64,000 bases of DNA from Terriglobia bacterium (GCA_032252755.1 JAVUPY010000025.1:62001-126000); one strand, 5' to 3'; positions 16,672 through 26,184 are shown, numbered from the stretch's first letter. Notes: generated by a model not told the origin, from the letters alone. Translations and numbers: made by a program.

Positions 16672-18984
16672 ATGAAGACGCGCATATTATTCGTACTGCT
16701 GTTCACCGTTCTCCTGGCGATGTTGATGATCGGCTGCGGAGGGTCGGGTTCGAGCACTCCGCCGCCACCGCCGATCAAAGTAACGATTTCTCCACCAATA
16801 GCTTCGCTGAATGGGGGAGACACGCAACAATTTACCGCTACTGTTACCGGGACAACTTCCACAGCGGTGATGTGGAGTTGCTCGGGTACGGGATGTGGGA
16901 CGATCGATTCGACTGGTCTATACACGGCTCCCACCCCGATTCCTAACGACGGAAGTGTGAGCATCGTGGCCACTTTGCAGTCGGACAGCACGAAGACGGC
17001 GACGGCCGCGGTGACGCATGTGGCGGTCGCGGTAACCATCTCGGAGAAGGCGATCACTGTTTACGAGGGAGATAGCCATCAGTACTCGGTAACGCTGAAA
17101 GGAACCAAGAATTCGGTGGTGTCATGGAGCCTCGCGGATTGTTCCTTCAGCAATTGCGGCACGATTGACGCGACCGGGATGTACAGGGCTCCCACGTCCA
17201 TTCCCGTCGCCGGGTCTGCCCGTGTCATTGCTACCTCACAGGCTGACAACGCGAAGTTCGATGACGGTAGGATTACGCTCTTGGCGCCGCTGCCGATCGA
17301 GGTCGGCGTGGCGCCAAGCACGGCTAACGTGAAAGTCGGTGGGAACCAGAACTTCACGGCTACGGTTCAGAACGACAACAGCAATGCCGGGGTGACATGG
17401 TCGCTGGGTGCTTCGTGTACGCCTGACAGGTGCGGATCGCTCAGCAACATCACGAACAGCGCGGTCACGTACACGGCACCGCCTTCGGTGCCCAGTCCCA
17501 CTACGGTGAACCTGACGGCAACCTCCGTCACGGATCCGGGCAAGAGCGTAACGGCGGTCATAACCGTGACCGAATCGAGTGGGCTGCATGCGGGGAATTA
17601 TGTATTTGTGTTCAACGGGTGGGAGCAGAACTCTCCGTGGCCGACGAGGCTGGCGATCGCTGGACACTTCCAGGCTGACGCGGACGGCAACATCAGCAAT
17701 GGAGTGGAGGATATTAACCGCGATTCTGGCGTGTCCTTGTCGGTAGCTTTCACCGGCACTTATACGCTTGATTCAAACCGGCGCGGAAGCTTGTCGATCA
17801 CCACAGCGGATGGAACCGTGACGTATTCCATGTCCGTGGACACTACGGGGACGAAAGGCAACTTCATTCGCTTGGATAGTCCGATCCCGGAAAAGCCGGT
17901 ATCCGGCGCCGGTTACTTCGAGGCGCAGGACACGAGCAAAGCCACACTGGCGTCGGTCGCCGGATCCTATGCGTTGGGGCTGTCCTCGAAGCCGGTCGAT
18001 GGGTCCAATATGGCCTCGATCGGAAGGATGACAGTGAGCGCGACCGGGGCCTTCAGTAACGGCAAGATGGACGTGCAAACGCCGACGGTCAATTCCACCA
18101 ACGCATCGCTGACGGGATCGATGGCGGCGCCTTCCGCTTCAACAGGGCGCGGCACTGCCACTATGACAGTCAGCCCGCAGCCAGGAGCGTTCTCTGGGAC
18201 GATGAATTTTGTCTACTACATCGTTTCGGCAGACAAGATCGTGTTGCTCCAGAGGGACACTCGTGGCTCCACGGTAGCGGACATGAGCGGTGAGGCGCGT
18301 CGCCAGACAGAAACGTATTCGACCGCGTCGTTCAATGTGCCGGTGGTTTTCCGGATGAACGGCATGAGCGGGTACAACAACGTGGCCATCATCGGCCAAC
18401 TGACGCCAGGTGGCAACGGCAACATGAACGGAGTGCGGGATCAGAACTTCGGATCGACACTCACGCTCAATGACTCCTTCATTGGGACGTACGCTGTCGA
18501 TGCGAGCGGGCGCGCAACCATGACCTTGCCGACCGGCGACGCCGTCGCCTATTTCTTCGGCAAAAACGAAGGTTACATGATGCAGATCACTGTCGGGTAC
18601 GTCGTGTCCGGCAGCTTTAAGCCCCAAACCGGCGGCCCATTCAGCGCCGCCTCGATTGGCGCGACCTATCGGCACGGCGAAGGGGAGGCAATCTCCACTT
18701 ACTCGGAATGCGATTCCGGAGTCACTACGTTCGACGGCATGGGGGCGTTCTCCGGATCGCGGGACTACACGTACTTCAACTCCGACGGTTCCAGTTACTA
18801 TTACAACGTGGGAGCATCCCAGCAGTTGAGCGGGACGTACGCGGTTGCAGAGAACGGCCGGGGTGAACTGAGCGTGTTTGGATACCCGATGGCGTTCTGG
18901 GTGGTGTCGCCGGATGAGATAGTGGCCGTCGACACGACAAGCCCGTACGATAGCCTGCCTGTACTGCTGCAGTACATGAAGTAG
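16672..18984 (+). CDS. Large Ig-like-domain lipoprotein
   Basis: The start ATG at 16672 has a perfect AGGAGG six bases upstream and gives a type II signal peptide with lipobox LMIGCGG. It is 770 residues. A proline-rich linker (PPPPPP) precedes three bacterial Ig-like (BIG2-type) repeats at about residues 35-300, each with a GTIDxTGxYxAPT motif. The C-terminal 450 residues are a repeated beta domain (GSYALGLSS, GTYAVDASGRATM). It is probably anchored to the outer membrane and surface exposed. Its architecture matches the lipoprotein at 44151-46412. A terminator follows. Confidence 0.8.
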   Translation: MKTRILFVLLFTVLLAMLMIGCGGSGSSTPPPPPIKVTISPPIASLNGGDTQQFTATVTGTTSTAVMWSCSGTGCGTIDSTGLYTAPTPIPNDGSVSIVATLQSDSTKTATAAVTHVAVAVTISEKAITVYEGDSHQYSVTLKGTKNSVVSWSLADCSFSNCGTIDATGMYRAPTSIPVAGSARVIATSQADNAKFDDGRITLLAPLPIEVGVAPSTANVKVGGNQNFTATVQNDNSNAGVTWSLGASCTPDRCGSLSNITNSAVTYTAPPSVPSPTTVNLTATSVTDPGKSVTAVITVTESSGLHAGNYVFVFNGWEQNSPWPTRLAIAGHFQADADGNISNGVEDINRDSGVSLSVAFTGTYTLDSNRRGSLSITTADGTVTYSMSVDTTGTKGNFIRLDSPIPEKPVSGAGYFEAQDTSKATLASVAGSYALGLSSKPVDGSNMASIGRMTVSATGAFSNGKMDVQTPTVNSTNASLTGSMAAPSASTGRGTATMTVSPQPGAFSGTMNFVYYIVSADKIVLLQRDTRGSTVADMSGEARRQTETYSTASFNVPVVFRMNGMSGYNNVAIIGQLTPGGNGNMNGVRDQNFGSTLTLNDSFIGTYAVDASGRATMTLPTGDAVAYFFGKNEGYMMQITVGYVVSGSFKPQTGGPFSAASIGATYRHGEGEAISTYSECDSGVTTFDGMGAFSGSRDYTYFNSDGSSYYYNVGASQQLSGTYAVAENGRGELSVFGYPMAFWVVSPDEIVAVDTTSPYDSLPVLLQYMK

Positions 18985-19001
18985 GATGAGGTCACTGAGG
19001 A

Positions 19002-19037
19002 GGACTCACTGGAGAAACGGCCAGTGGGTCCTTTTTT
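19002..19037 (+). terminator. Rho-independent terminator
   Basis: GGACTCACTGG (19002-19012) pairs with CCAGTGGGTCC (19021-19031) with one G-T wobble. The loop is eight bases and six Ts follow. It ends the secreted protein/lipoprotein transcript. Confidence 0.88.
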
Positions 19038-19160
19038 GTGTGTTGAATGAGGTATTAGAGGGCATCGTGGCCGGCGAGGTGCCGGCACTCCCAAACCCGG
19101 CGCTACGAAGCCTATTTATCCCGTTCAGTTGCCGCTAGTTACCATTCGGTGCAAGTGACG

Positions 19161-19370
19161 TTGCATGACGTACATTCGGCGGGTAAACTTCTTACATCTA
19201 CTTTGCGACTGCTCTGGTTGGCAGTTGCCGGGAATGGTAACGGCCCGGCCCCACAACCGTGGGATTCGCCGCGAGAAGTGAACCACCTCGTCAGCTTCGT
19301 TGAAGTGCGATGAGGAATGCGGGCGAACACAGTTCCAGCCATCCGTCCTGAGTAACACCTAGGAGGAAAA
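19161..19370 (+). promoter_or_regulatory. Candidate promoter and structured leader of metK
   Basis: TTGCAT (19161-19166) and TAAACT (19184-19189) are spaced by 17 bp. They predict a leader of about 175 bases. The leader contains several small helices: ACTGC/GCAGT near 19207-19226, CCGGG/CCCGG near 19229-19254, CCCAC/GTGGG near 19252-19265, and CCTC/GAGG near 19286-19318. I could not match a SAM-I, SAM-II or SAH riboswitch core. An AGGAGG ribosome binding site lies at 19361-19366. Confidence 0.3.
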
Positions 19371-20558
19371 TTGTCTCGTAATCGCTTTTTGTTTACGTCC
19401 GAGTCGGTGACGGAAGGACATCCCGACAAGATTGCCGATCAGATTTCAGATGCGATCCTGGACGAATGTTTGCGCCAGGACCCTTACAGCCGCGTGGCTT
19501 GCGAAACGCTGACCTGCACAGGGTTGGTGATGATCGCGGGCGAAATCACGACGAAGGCCTATGTCGATTTCCAACAGATCGTTCGCGGGACGGTGCAGGC
19601 GATCGGGTATGACAACGCACTGTACGGGTTCGACTCGAACACGTGCGCGGTCATCTCGAGCATCAACAAGCAGTCGGGCGACATCGCCATGGGCGTCGAC
19701 ACCGGTGGGGCCGGGGACCAGGGCATGATGTTCGGCTATGCCTGTAACGAGAACGACGATTACATGCCCACGCCGATCTCGCTGGCACACAAGCTCACCT
19801 TGAAGCTCAGCGAGGTTCGGCGAAACGGCACACTTCCTTATCTTCGCCCCGATGGAAAATCCCAGGTCACAGTTGAATACGACGAGCACAACAAGCCAGT
19901 GCGCGTGGATGCAGTCGTCATCTCGACGCAGCACGCCGAGACGGTGACGAACGAAGAGCTTCGCGCCGACATCCTGAAGCACGTCATCCAGGCGGTGATT
20001 CCGCCGGCGATGCTGGATGCCGACACGAAGTATCACATCAACCCGACGGGACGGTTCGTGATTGGCGGCCCGATGGGCGATAGCGGACTGACCGGGCGCA
20101 AGATCATCGTGGATACGTACGGTGGACTCGGGCGTCACGGCGGTGGCGCGTTCAGCGGCAAAGACCCGACCAAGGTGGATCGCTCGGCGGCGTACATGGC
20201 GCGCTATATCGCCAAGAACATTGTTGCCGCAGGCCTGGCTGATCGTTGCGAAGTGCAGTTGGCGTACGCAATCGGCGTGGCTGAACCAGTGAGCGTCCTG
20301 GTGGATACGTTCGGAACCGGGAAGGTCGACCGCGAGAAACTGCAGGATCTCGTCCGCAAGAACTTTGCGCTGACGCCGAAGAAGATCATCGAGACGCTGG
20401 ACTTGCGGCGGCCGATCTTCAAGAAGACGGCGGCGTACGGACACTTCGGAAGGAATGATCCGGACTTCACGTGGGAGAAGACCGATAAGGCCGCGGCACT
20501 GCGCGAGCAGGCCGGAGCCGGGAAAGCCGAACATCCTCACCACGTAGTGAAGAAGTAG
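19371..20558 (+). CDS. metK: S-adenosylmethionine synthetase
   Basis: The enzyme makes SAM from methionine and ATP. It starts at a TTG codon placed four bases after AGGAGG, which fixes the start and yields [23 protein letters not shown]. The family signatures [15 protein letters not shown] (about 119-133) and [16 protein letters not shown] (about 260-275) are present. Its 395 residues are the normal length. It is followed 218 bases later by ahcY, so SAM production and S-adenosylhomocysteine recycling are encoded together. Confidence 0.97.
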   Translation: MSRNRFLFTSESVTEGHPDKIADQISDAILDECLRQDPYSRVACETLTCTGLVMIAGEITTKAYVDFQQIVRGTVQAIGYDNALYGFDSNTCAVISSINKQSGDIAMGVDTGGAGDQGMMFGYACNENDDYMPTPISLAHKLTLKLSEVRRNGTLPYLRPDGKSQVTVEYDEHNKPVRVDAVVISTQHAETVTNEELRADILKHVIQAVIPPAMLDADTKYHINPTGRFVIGGPMGDSGLTGRKIIVDTYGGLGRHGGGAFSGKDPTKVDRSAAYMARYIAKNIVAAGLADRCEVQLAYAIGVAEPVSVLVDTFGTGKVDREKLQDLVRKNFALTPKKIIETLDLRRPIFKKTAAYGHFGRNDPDFTWEKTDKAAALREQAGAGKAEHPHHVVKK

Positions 20559-20574
20559 AGCGTAATTTCACGGT

Positions 20575-20603
20575 GGAGTCGTGGCGCGGGGCGTTGCGAC
20601 TCC
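20575..20603 (+). other. Hairpin after metK
   Basis: GGAGTCG (20575-20581) and CGACTCC (20597-20603) can pair around a 15-base loop. There is no T-run, so termination is uncertain. Confidence 0.35.
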
Positions 20604-20668
20604 ATTAGTATGTTGGAAGGGTTTGGGATTTGAACTGCCGGTTCGTTGTATCCGAGGAGAGATGCAGG

Positions 20669-20733
20669 TCCTTCGACTCGGGTATCCCGCGCTGGAGAAA
20701 GCGCGCGGGAGCCCTCCCTCGCTCAGGATGACG
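20669..20733. repeat. Dispersed intergenic repeat with internal palindrome
   Basis: The stretch contains TCCTTCGACTCGGG, then CCCGCGC...GCGCGGG, then CCCTCGCTCAGGATGAC. The last phrase resembles the segment at 11228-11250. It is probably a recurring non-coding element of this genome. Confidence 0.4.
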
Positions 20734-20776
20734 GCATTCGGATATTGCTCAAAGATTTCGAATAAGAAGAGAGATT

Positions 20777-22054
20777 ATGTCGACGACTGCTACGAGTGTT
20801 GCTTCGGATGTGAAGAGTTTCGAATTGGCTGATCTGGGAAAGAAGCGCATTGACTGGGCGAACCAGTCGATGAAGGTGCTGCAGATCATCCGCAAGGAGT
20901 TCATCAAGAACCAGCCGCTAAAAGGGATTCGGATTTCGGCGTGCCTGCACGTGACGGCCGAGACGGCGAACCTGATGATCACGCTGCGTGACGGTGGCGC
21001 CGAGACCGCGCTGTGCGCCTCGAACCCCCTTTCGACGCAGGACGACGTGGCGGCGTGCCTGGTGCGGGATTACGGGATCCCGGTCTTCGCCATAAAGGGC
21101 GAGGACAACGACACGTACTACAAACACATCATGCAGGCGCTGGACCACAAACCGCACGTCACGATGGACGACGGCGCGGACTTGGTGTCGATTGCGTTGA
21201 CCAAGCGCACCGACGTGGTCGATGGCATTATTGCAGGAACGGAAGAGACTACGACTGGCGTCATCCGCTTACGCGCGATGGCGAAAGAGGGCGTGCTGAA
21301 GTATCCGATCATCGCCGTGAACGACGCCGACACGAAGCACATGTTTGACAATCGCTATGGCACCGGGCAGTCGACGATCGACGGCATCGTGCGGGCGACG
21401 AACTTTCTGCTGGCGGGATCGAAATTTGTGGTCGCCGGCTATGGCTGGTGCGGTCGCGGGTTGGCGAGCCGCGCGCGCGGACTTGGCGCCGAGGTCATCA
21501 TCACCGAAATCGACCCGACGAAGGCGCTGGAAGCGGTGATGGATGGTTATCGCGTAATGGCGATGGAAGACGCGGCGAAGCTCGGCGACGTTTTCTGCAC
21601 CGTCACCGGCAACAAGAGCGTGCTCCGCAAGGAACACTACGACGTGATGAAAGACGGCGCGATCATTTCGAACTCGGGCCACTTCAACGTCGAGATCGAC
21701 ATTCCGGCGCTGGAGGCGATGTCGAGTTCGAAGCGCACGACGCGGAACTTCGTCGAAGAGTATTCGCTGAAAGACGGACGGAAGATCAACCTGCTGGGCG
21801 AAGGACGGCTGATCAACCTGGCCTCGGCCGAAGGGCATCCGGCTTCGGTGATGGACATGAGCTTTGCCGACCAGGCGCTCTCGGTGGAGTACTTGGTGAA
21901 GAACCATGCGTCGCTGAAGAAAGAAGTCTTCAAGGTTCCGGACGAACTGGACAAGCGCGTCGCGAAGCTGAAACTGGAGTCGATGGGAATCAAGATCGAC
22001 CGGCTTACGCCGGAGCAGGAAGAGTATTTGGCAGGATGGAGCGAAGGAACGTAA
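20777..22054 (+). CDS. ahcY: Adenosylhomocysteinase
   Basis: The enzyme hydrolyses S-adenosylhomocysteine to adenosine and homocysteine. At 425 residues it is the length of the family form lacking the insertion found in longer bacterial and eukaryotic versions. The catalytic region has HVTAETANLM and ETTTGVIRL. The NAD loop is GYGWCGRGLASRARGLGA rather than the GYGDVGKG found in E. coli-type relatives. The C-terminus ends with the conserved aromatic segment EEYLAGW. AAGAAGAGAG precedes the ATG. A terminator follows. Confidence 0.96.
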   Translation: MSTTATSVASDVKSFELADLGKKRIDWANQSMKVLQIIRKEFIKNQPLKGIRISACLHVTAETANLMITLRDGGAETALCASNPLSTQDDVAACLVRDYGIPVFAIKGEDNDTYYKHIMQALDHKPHVTMDDGADLVSIALTKRTDVVDGIIAGTEETTTGVIRLRAMAKEGVLKYPIIAVNDADTKHMFDNRYGTGQSTIDGIVRATNFLLAGSKFVVAGYGWCGRGLASRARGLGAEVIITEIDPTKALEAVMDGYRVMAMEDAAKLGDVFCTVTGNKSVLRKEHYDVMKDGAIISNSGHFNVEIDIPALEAMSSSKRTTRNFVEEYSLKDGRKINLLGEGRLINLASAEGHPASVMDMSFADQALSVEYLVKNHASLKKEVFKVPDELDKRVAKLKLESMGIKIDRLTPEQEEYLAGWSEGT

Positions 22055-22085
22055 AACCGGTTCTCAGTTCTCCGTTCTCGGTTGA

Positions 22086-22117
22086 AGGCACCCCGAAGTT
22101 GAGGGTGCCTTTTTCTT
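22086..22117 (+). terminator. Rho-independent terminator of ahcY
   Basis: AGGCACCC (22086-22093) and GGGTGCCT (22103-22110) form a perfect stem with a nine-base loop, followed by TTTTCTT. Confidence 0.88.
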
Positions 22118-22178
22118 ATTGGGTAGCCAGTCCGATCACATCGGATGTTCATGTGGGCGTGGTAAGCTTTGCGGCGCT

Positions 22179-22886
22179 ATGTTCGAAAGATATACAGAGA
22201 AGGCAAGGAGGGTGGTTTTCTTCGCGCGCTACGAGGCCAGTCATTTTGGTTCGCCTTACATCGAAACAGAGCATCTGTTGCTGGGTCTCTTACGCGAGGA
22301 CAAGGGGCTGACCAGTCGTTTCCTGAAACAATATTCGTCTGTGAAATCAATTCGTAAGCAAATCGAAGCGAAGACGCTCATTCGCGAGAAGACTTCGACC
22401 TCTGTGGATCTTCCAATCAGTAACGAGTGCAAGCGTGTTCTGGCGTACGCCGCAGAAGAGTCAGAGCGGTTTGGGCATAAGCACATTGGGACGGAGCATC
22501 TTCTGCTCGGACTGTTACGCGAACAGGAGAGCTTCGCGGCACAAATTCTGCGAGAACGTGGGCTGCAACTGGAAGGCGTTCGAGAAGAGCTGAGAAGCAA
22601 TGCCCCTGAGGAGGAGAATGGTTTGCGCATGGGACCAAAGATCAGATTCATCAATCCGGATAGGAGTCTCCTGTGCCTCGGCAGTTTGAGCAGCGGGTTA
22701 ATCGTTCCGCGAGTTGGCGAATATATGACTCTCGACATTGGCGATGAAATTACCAAGTATCAAGTGGTGAACGTCACGTGTCATTACGAGAGTCAGTCGG
22801 GAACTGAGGTCCGTCTCGACATACTCGAGATCATGGTGAGTAGGGTCGATGATAATGCTGACAGCCCAGGGGGCCAACCGGTATGA
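22179..22886 (+). CDS. Clp N-domain protein without an ATPase module
   Basis: From the ATG at 22179 the protein is 235 residues (the open frame begins at 22119). Residues 1-150 hold two Clp_N repeats, recognised from FERYTEKARRVVFFARYEA and the paired IETEHLLLGLLRE/IGTEHLLLGLLRE motifs of ClpC. The AAA modules and their Walker motifs are absent. The C-terminal 85 residues are a beta-rich domain I do not recognise. It may be an adaptor-like protein that imitates the ClpC substrate or adaptor docking domain. Its last four bases (ATGA) overlap the GNAT gene. Confidence 0.8.
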   Translation: MFERYTEKARRVVFFARYEASHFGSPYIETEHLLLGLLREDKGLTSRFLKQYSSVKSIRKQIEAKTLIREKTSTSVDLPISNECKRVLAYAAEESERFGHKHIGTEHLLLGLLREQESFAAQILRERGLQLEGVREELRSNAPEEENGLRMGPKIRFINPDRSLLCLGSLSSGLIVPRVGEYMTLDIGDEITKYQVVNVTCHYESQSGTEVRLDILEIMVSRVDDNADSPGGQPV

Positions 22887-23455
22887 ACACGCGCAAGCTG
22901 CACTTTTTTCCGGCGACGCCGGACCGGTGGAAGGATATTGAAGCGCTATTTGGGGAACGTGGTGCGTGTGGTGGGTGCTGGTGCATGGCTTGGCGGTTGT
23001 CGGCGTCAGAGTTCCATGAGCAGAAGGGCGAGAAGAATCGCGCGAGTTTACGCGGGATCGTGAAGAAGGGCTCGGAGCCGGGCGTGCTGGCGTATGCCGG
23101 AGACGAGCCAATCGGGTGGTGCGCGGTCGCGCCGAGGGAAGAGTATCCGCGGCTGGAGCGGTCACGCGTGTGGGCGCGGCTGGACGATCAGCCGGTGTGG
23201 TCGATCACGTGTCTGTTTGTGAAGAAGCAGTTTCGGAATCATGGCGTTTCGGCGCAATTGATCGAGGCGGCGACAAAGCTGGCGCAGAAGCATGGGGCGA
23301 AGATGGTCGAGGGATATCCGCAGGAGTTGAAGAAGCGGTTGCCGGATGCGTTTGTGTGGACGGGATTGGCTTCGGCATTCAGGAAGGCGGGGTTTGAAGA
23401 GGTGGCACGGCGGAGCGAGCAGAAGCCGATGGTGAGAAGAGCAATTGACGAATGA
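22883..23455 (+). CDS. GNAT family N-acetyltransferase
   Basis: The 190-residue protein has the GNAT core: YAGDEPIGWCAVAPRE (strand 4), WSITCLFVKKQFRNHGVSAQLIEAA (split acetyl-CoA loop of the QxxGxG/A type, here FRNHGV) and a C-terminal FRKAGFEEVARR. A Cys-rich N-terminal segment (CGGCWCMAW, about residues 31-39) is typical of a GNAT subfamily often labelled as hypothetical acetyltransferases. The acceptor is unknown. The start overlaps the Clp_N gene stop, implying coupled translation. Confidence 0.85.
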   Translation: MNTRKLHFFPATPDRWKDIEALFGERGACGGCWCMAWRLSASEFHEQKGEKNRASLRGIVKKGSEPGVLAYAGDEPIGWCAVAPREEYPRLERSRVWARLDDQPVWSITCLFVKKQFRNHGVSAQLIEAATKLAQKHGAKMVEGYPQELKKRLPDAFVWTGLASAFRKAGFEEVARRSEQKPMVRRAIDE

Positions 23456-23473
23456 CGTTCGGATTGACGATTG
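23442..23473. repeat. Dispersed intergenic repeat (copy 2)
   Basis: ATTGACGAATGACGTTC then GGATTGACGATTGA overlaps the end of the GNAT gene. It matches the minus strand of 5716-5750. Confidence 0.45.
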
Positions 23474-23667
23474 AAACCGATATCTACATGCGACCAAGTC
23501 CACCAGAAAATTTGTAGGTTCGTGCAGTCAAAACGAGGAACACAAGGTCTTTCGACTCCGCAGTTCCGCATCTGCGATGCGGAACTTCTACGATCAGGAT
23601 GATACGTCCAAGCGGCCGAAGAATAATTGCATATAGGGTGAGCGGGGGACGGAGCAACCAACAATCT

Positions 23668-24438
23668 CTATTTTGGAACCAGGTAGTGGATTTTCTGTTG
23701 GCCGAAGCCTTCATCGATCAGCCATCGGAGTTCGGGTTGGGAGTAGTCGAGGCCTTCGTGGGCGCCGGGTGAGTAGCTGTGAAAAACGAGGGCAGATTTG
23801 CCTTCCTCGGTAACGTGGAATATCTTGCCGTCGTTCTGAGCGACGAAGAAAATAGGTTCGTGGTAGGCGAGGCCCTGCACAACGGAGAGAGCTGGTTTCA
23901 CTTCCACGGTGCGCTTCAGTTCGAAAGTATCCACGTCATAAACCCACAGTTTGCTTCCATCACAGTACGAAGTAACCCATAGCTCGCGTTTTGCTGGGAG
24001 AACGGCGACACCTGAAACTTCGACAGCGACGGGGAGATCGATAACACGGATGCGCTCGAGGGTGGCGGCGTCGAACAGGAAAATGGCCGGATTACGGTTG
24101 TCGCCACAACTGGCGTACAACTCGACGGGAACGTAGAGAAGTCCTTCGAAATAGTCGCCATCGCCAATGTGGTCGTAGCCGGTGAGGCCGTCGAAAGGAT
24201 GGTCGTTGACACCGGTGATGTGCCAGGTGGCGTCGTTGGCGCGTTTGAGGATGCGCTGCGTGTCGAAGAGGAAGTGCGAAGTACCGTCGGTGGCATAGCC
24301 CTGGTGACAACCGGTGTCGGGGGACTGCCATTGATCGGTAAAGAGGTAATAGTCAAAGAGGGAATGCTTTACCCCAACTCCGCAGGCGAGCAGCAAGAGC
24401 GAGGCAAGCAGTGGTAAGAAAATCCGGAGATACCACAC
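23668..24438 (-). CDS. Lipoprotein with YncE-like beta-propeller
   Basis: The 256-residue protein begins with a type II signal peptide with lipobox LLACG (about residues 15-19). The rest consists of repeated four-strand blades, with IFLFDAATLERIRVIDLP, KLWVYDVDTFELKRTVEV and GKIFHVTEEGKSALVFHS. This is typical of a small propeller of the YncE/SMP-30 type that binds ligands in the periplasm. Catalytic metal ligands are not obvious. It is transcribed alone, convergent with the GNAT gene. Confidence 0.72.
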   Translation of the reverse strand: MWYLRIFLPLLASLLLLACGVGVKHSLFDYYLFTDQWQSPDTGCHQGYATDGTSHFLFDTQRILKRANDATWHITGVNDHPFDGLTGYDHIGDGDYFEGLLYVPVELYASCGDNRNPAIFLFDAATLERIRVIDLPVAVEVSGVAVLPAKRELWVTSYCDGSKLWVYDVDTFELKRTVEVKPALSVVQGLAYHEPIFFVAQNDGKIFHVTEEGKSALVFHSYSPGAHEGLDYSQPELRWLIDEGFGQQKIHYLVPK

Positions 24439-24978
24439 TACGAGATTATTAAGGCGGGCAGGGAAAACTGGAAACAGATTTCGGCAACACAGCGGCGCTT
24501 ATTCCCAAAATGGGAAAAATCCTGAGAAAGTGGTAGAGGTTACTGCTTCGTGACCCCTAATCCAAGGTAGAAGCTAAGCTGCGGTGCGGAATTGCATGAT
24601 CTGGCTCGAAGGTCCTGTGCCGGTTCCGGAAGCTGGCCGGAGTCGACGAAGAAGTAATAGATAGTGTTCGTTTGAAGGTTGTTGATCTGGATGCTGTGCT
24701 GTTGAGGCCGTCCGGTGCCGGTGTTGGTGTAATAGCGCCGTGAAGAAAGGTGGTATCCCTGCAGAGAGGAGGAAGAGATATGAAGAGACTTGCGCTTAGT
24801 CTCGCGCAACCCGCGCTGCTGATTGATTCGATGGAGGGGGGAAACGACGGGGTTTCATCGCACGAAGGGTCACAAAACGTGCGCTGCGCCTGCTGAAGCT
24901 ACGACGTTCGAAGTACGACGTGCGAGAGAAGAGCCAAGACGGTTGCCAGCGGGGTGTTCGTGAAAACAATACAGCGAT
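24439..24978. other. 540-base region with only remnants
   Basis: Apart from the Fn3-like fragment listed separately (24540-24809, minus), I see no gene. A GC-balanced stretch at 24810-24978 separates it from the MFS gene end. Confidence 0.45.
24540..24809 (-). pseudogene. Possible fragment of a fibronectin type III domain protein
   Basis: The frame encodes 89 residues; the middle part, HSIQINNLQTNTIYYFFVDSGQ, resembles the F and G strands of fibronectin type III modules. No signal peptide, complete domain or good ribosome binding site is present. It may be the tail of a decayed exported protein or a chance frame. Confidence 0.3.
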
Positions 24979-26184
24979 TCAGCCGACGGGTTCGGCGTCG
25001 GCGAGGTTGAGAGTTTCGTGTGGACGAGAACTGAGATAAGCCATGGCGAGGCTTACAAGAGAGACGAGTGCAAGCACCGCGACGCAGCCTTTCCATCCGG
25101 CCCAGAGCCAGAACCATCCTGTGACCCAGGCGCCGAGCGATCCGCCGAGGTAATAGAAGGTGACGTAGAGGCCGGCGGCGGAGGAGCGGGCTCGTCCGGC
25201 GATGGCGCCAGTTTGCACGGTGGCGGCGGCTTGCGCGATGAAGACTCCTGAGGAGAAGAGTGCGAGACCGGCGATGTCGGCGACGAGGACGGGGATGAGC
25301 GTAATCAGGAGACCGCCAATCATCATGGCGGTGTAGAGGACTGAAGTGCGGCGAAAGCCGTAGCGATCGAGGAAGTGCCCGGAAAGCGGCGTGATAACGA
25401 CTCCCAACAGGTAGACGAAAAAGATGCTGCCCAGTTGCGCGGCGTTCAGATGAAAGGGCGGCGCTGCGAGATAGAAGTTCGTGTAGGTGAAGCATCCGAC
25501 GAGGCAGAAGAGGAATGTGCCGCCATTGGCGAAGTTGGCAAGCAGGCGTGGATTCGCGAGGTGCTGGCGGGCGTCGGAGAAGGCGTGGGAAAGGTGTTCG
25601 GCACGAACGAAGTTTTTCGCGGGCGGCAGCCAGGCGCGGACAAGTACGGCGCCGATGAAGTTGAGGATGCCCAGGACGATGAACACGGCTTGCCAGTCCA
25701 AGTGCGTTGCGATGAGGCCGGAGAGGAAGCGTCCGAGGAAGCCGCCCAGCACGGTACCGGAGACGTAATAGGCCATGGCGTGGCCGAGGCCCCGTCCGGC
25801 CCACTCTTCATTTATATACGCCAGCATGACGGCGATGACTCCAGGGACGAAGAGGCCCTGGGCGAACCGCCAGAAGATGAGCACGGGGAGAGTGTTGGCG
25901 GTGGCGGCGAGAAGCGTCGGCAGACTCAGTAAGAATAAAGAAGGGACGATGACCTTTTTGCGGCCCCTGCGTTCGGCAATCAGACCAATAAAGGGAGCGA
26001 CGATGGCGACGGCAAAAATTGTCGCGCCAACGGTGAAGCTGACCTCGACATCAGAAGCATGAAAGGTCTTGCTGAGGTATGGAAGCAGAGGCTGGGTACA
26101 GTAGACATTCAGAAATGTGCAAACACCGGCAAGCATGACGGCAATGAGGGGGCGGTCGAGACGGGGAGATTGGTCCGAAGACAT
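24979..26184 (-). CDS. MFS transporter, YnfM-like
   Basis: The 401-residue protein has twelve predicted membrane helices. The loop 2-3 motif GLIAERRGRKKV is the MFS signature, and its pseudo-repeat GHFLDRYGFRRT lies between helices 8 and 9. The N-terminus, NVYCTQPLLPYLSKTF, is characteristic of the YnfM/arabinose-efflux-like branch of proton-driven exporters. The substrate is unknown. It is divergent from tldD, with 123 bases between them. Confidence 0.88.
   Translation of the reverse strand: MSSDQSPRLDRPLIAVMLAGVCTFLNVYCTQPLLPYLSKTFHASDVEVSFTVGATIFAVAIVAPFIGLIAERRGRKKVIVPSLFLLSLPTLLAATANTLPVLIFWRFAQGLFVPGVIAVMLAYINEEWAGRGLGHAMAYYVSGTVLGGFLGRFLSGLIATHLDWQAVFIVLGILNFIGAVLVRAWLPPAKNFVRAEHLSHAFSDARQHLANPRLLANFANGGTFLFCLVGCFTYTNFYLAAPPFHLNAAQLGSIFFVYLLGVVITPLSGHFLDRYGFRRTSVLYTAMMIGGLLITLIPVLVADIAGLALFSSGVFIAQAAATVQTGAIAGRARSSAAGLYVTFYYLGGSLGAWVTGWFWLWAGWKGCVAVLALVSLVSLAMAYLSSRPHETLNLADAEPVG

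Noticed and set aside
19196-19370. SAM riboswitch before metK
   Set aside because: No aptamer core of SAM-I, SAM-II, SAM-IV or SAH class could be matched by eye, so only a structured leader is reported.
19446-20543. Minus-strand ORF of 365 codons
   Set aside because: It is the antisense shadow of metK, His/Arg-rich and without a ribosome binding site.
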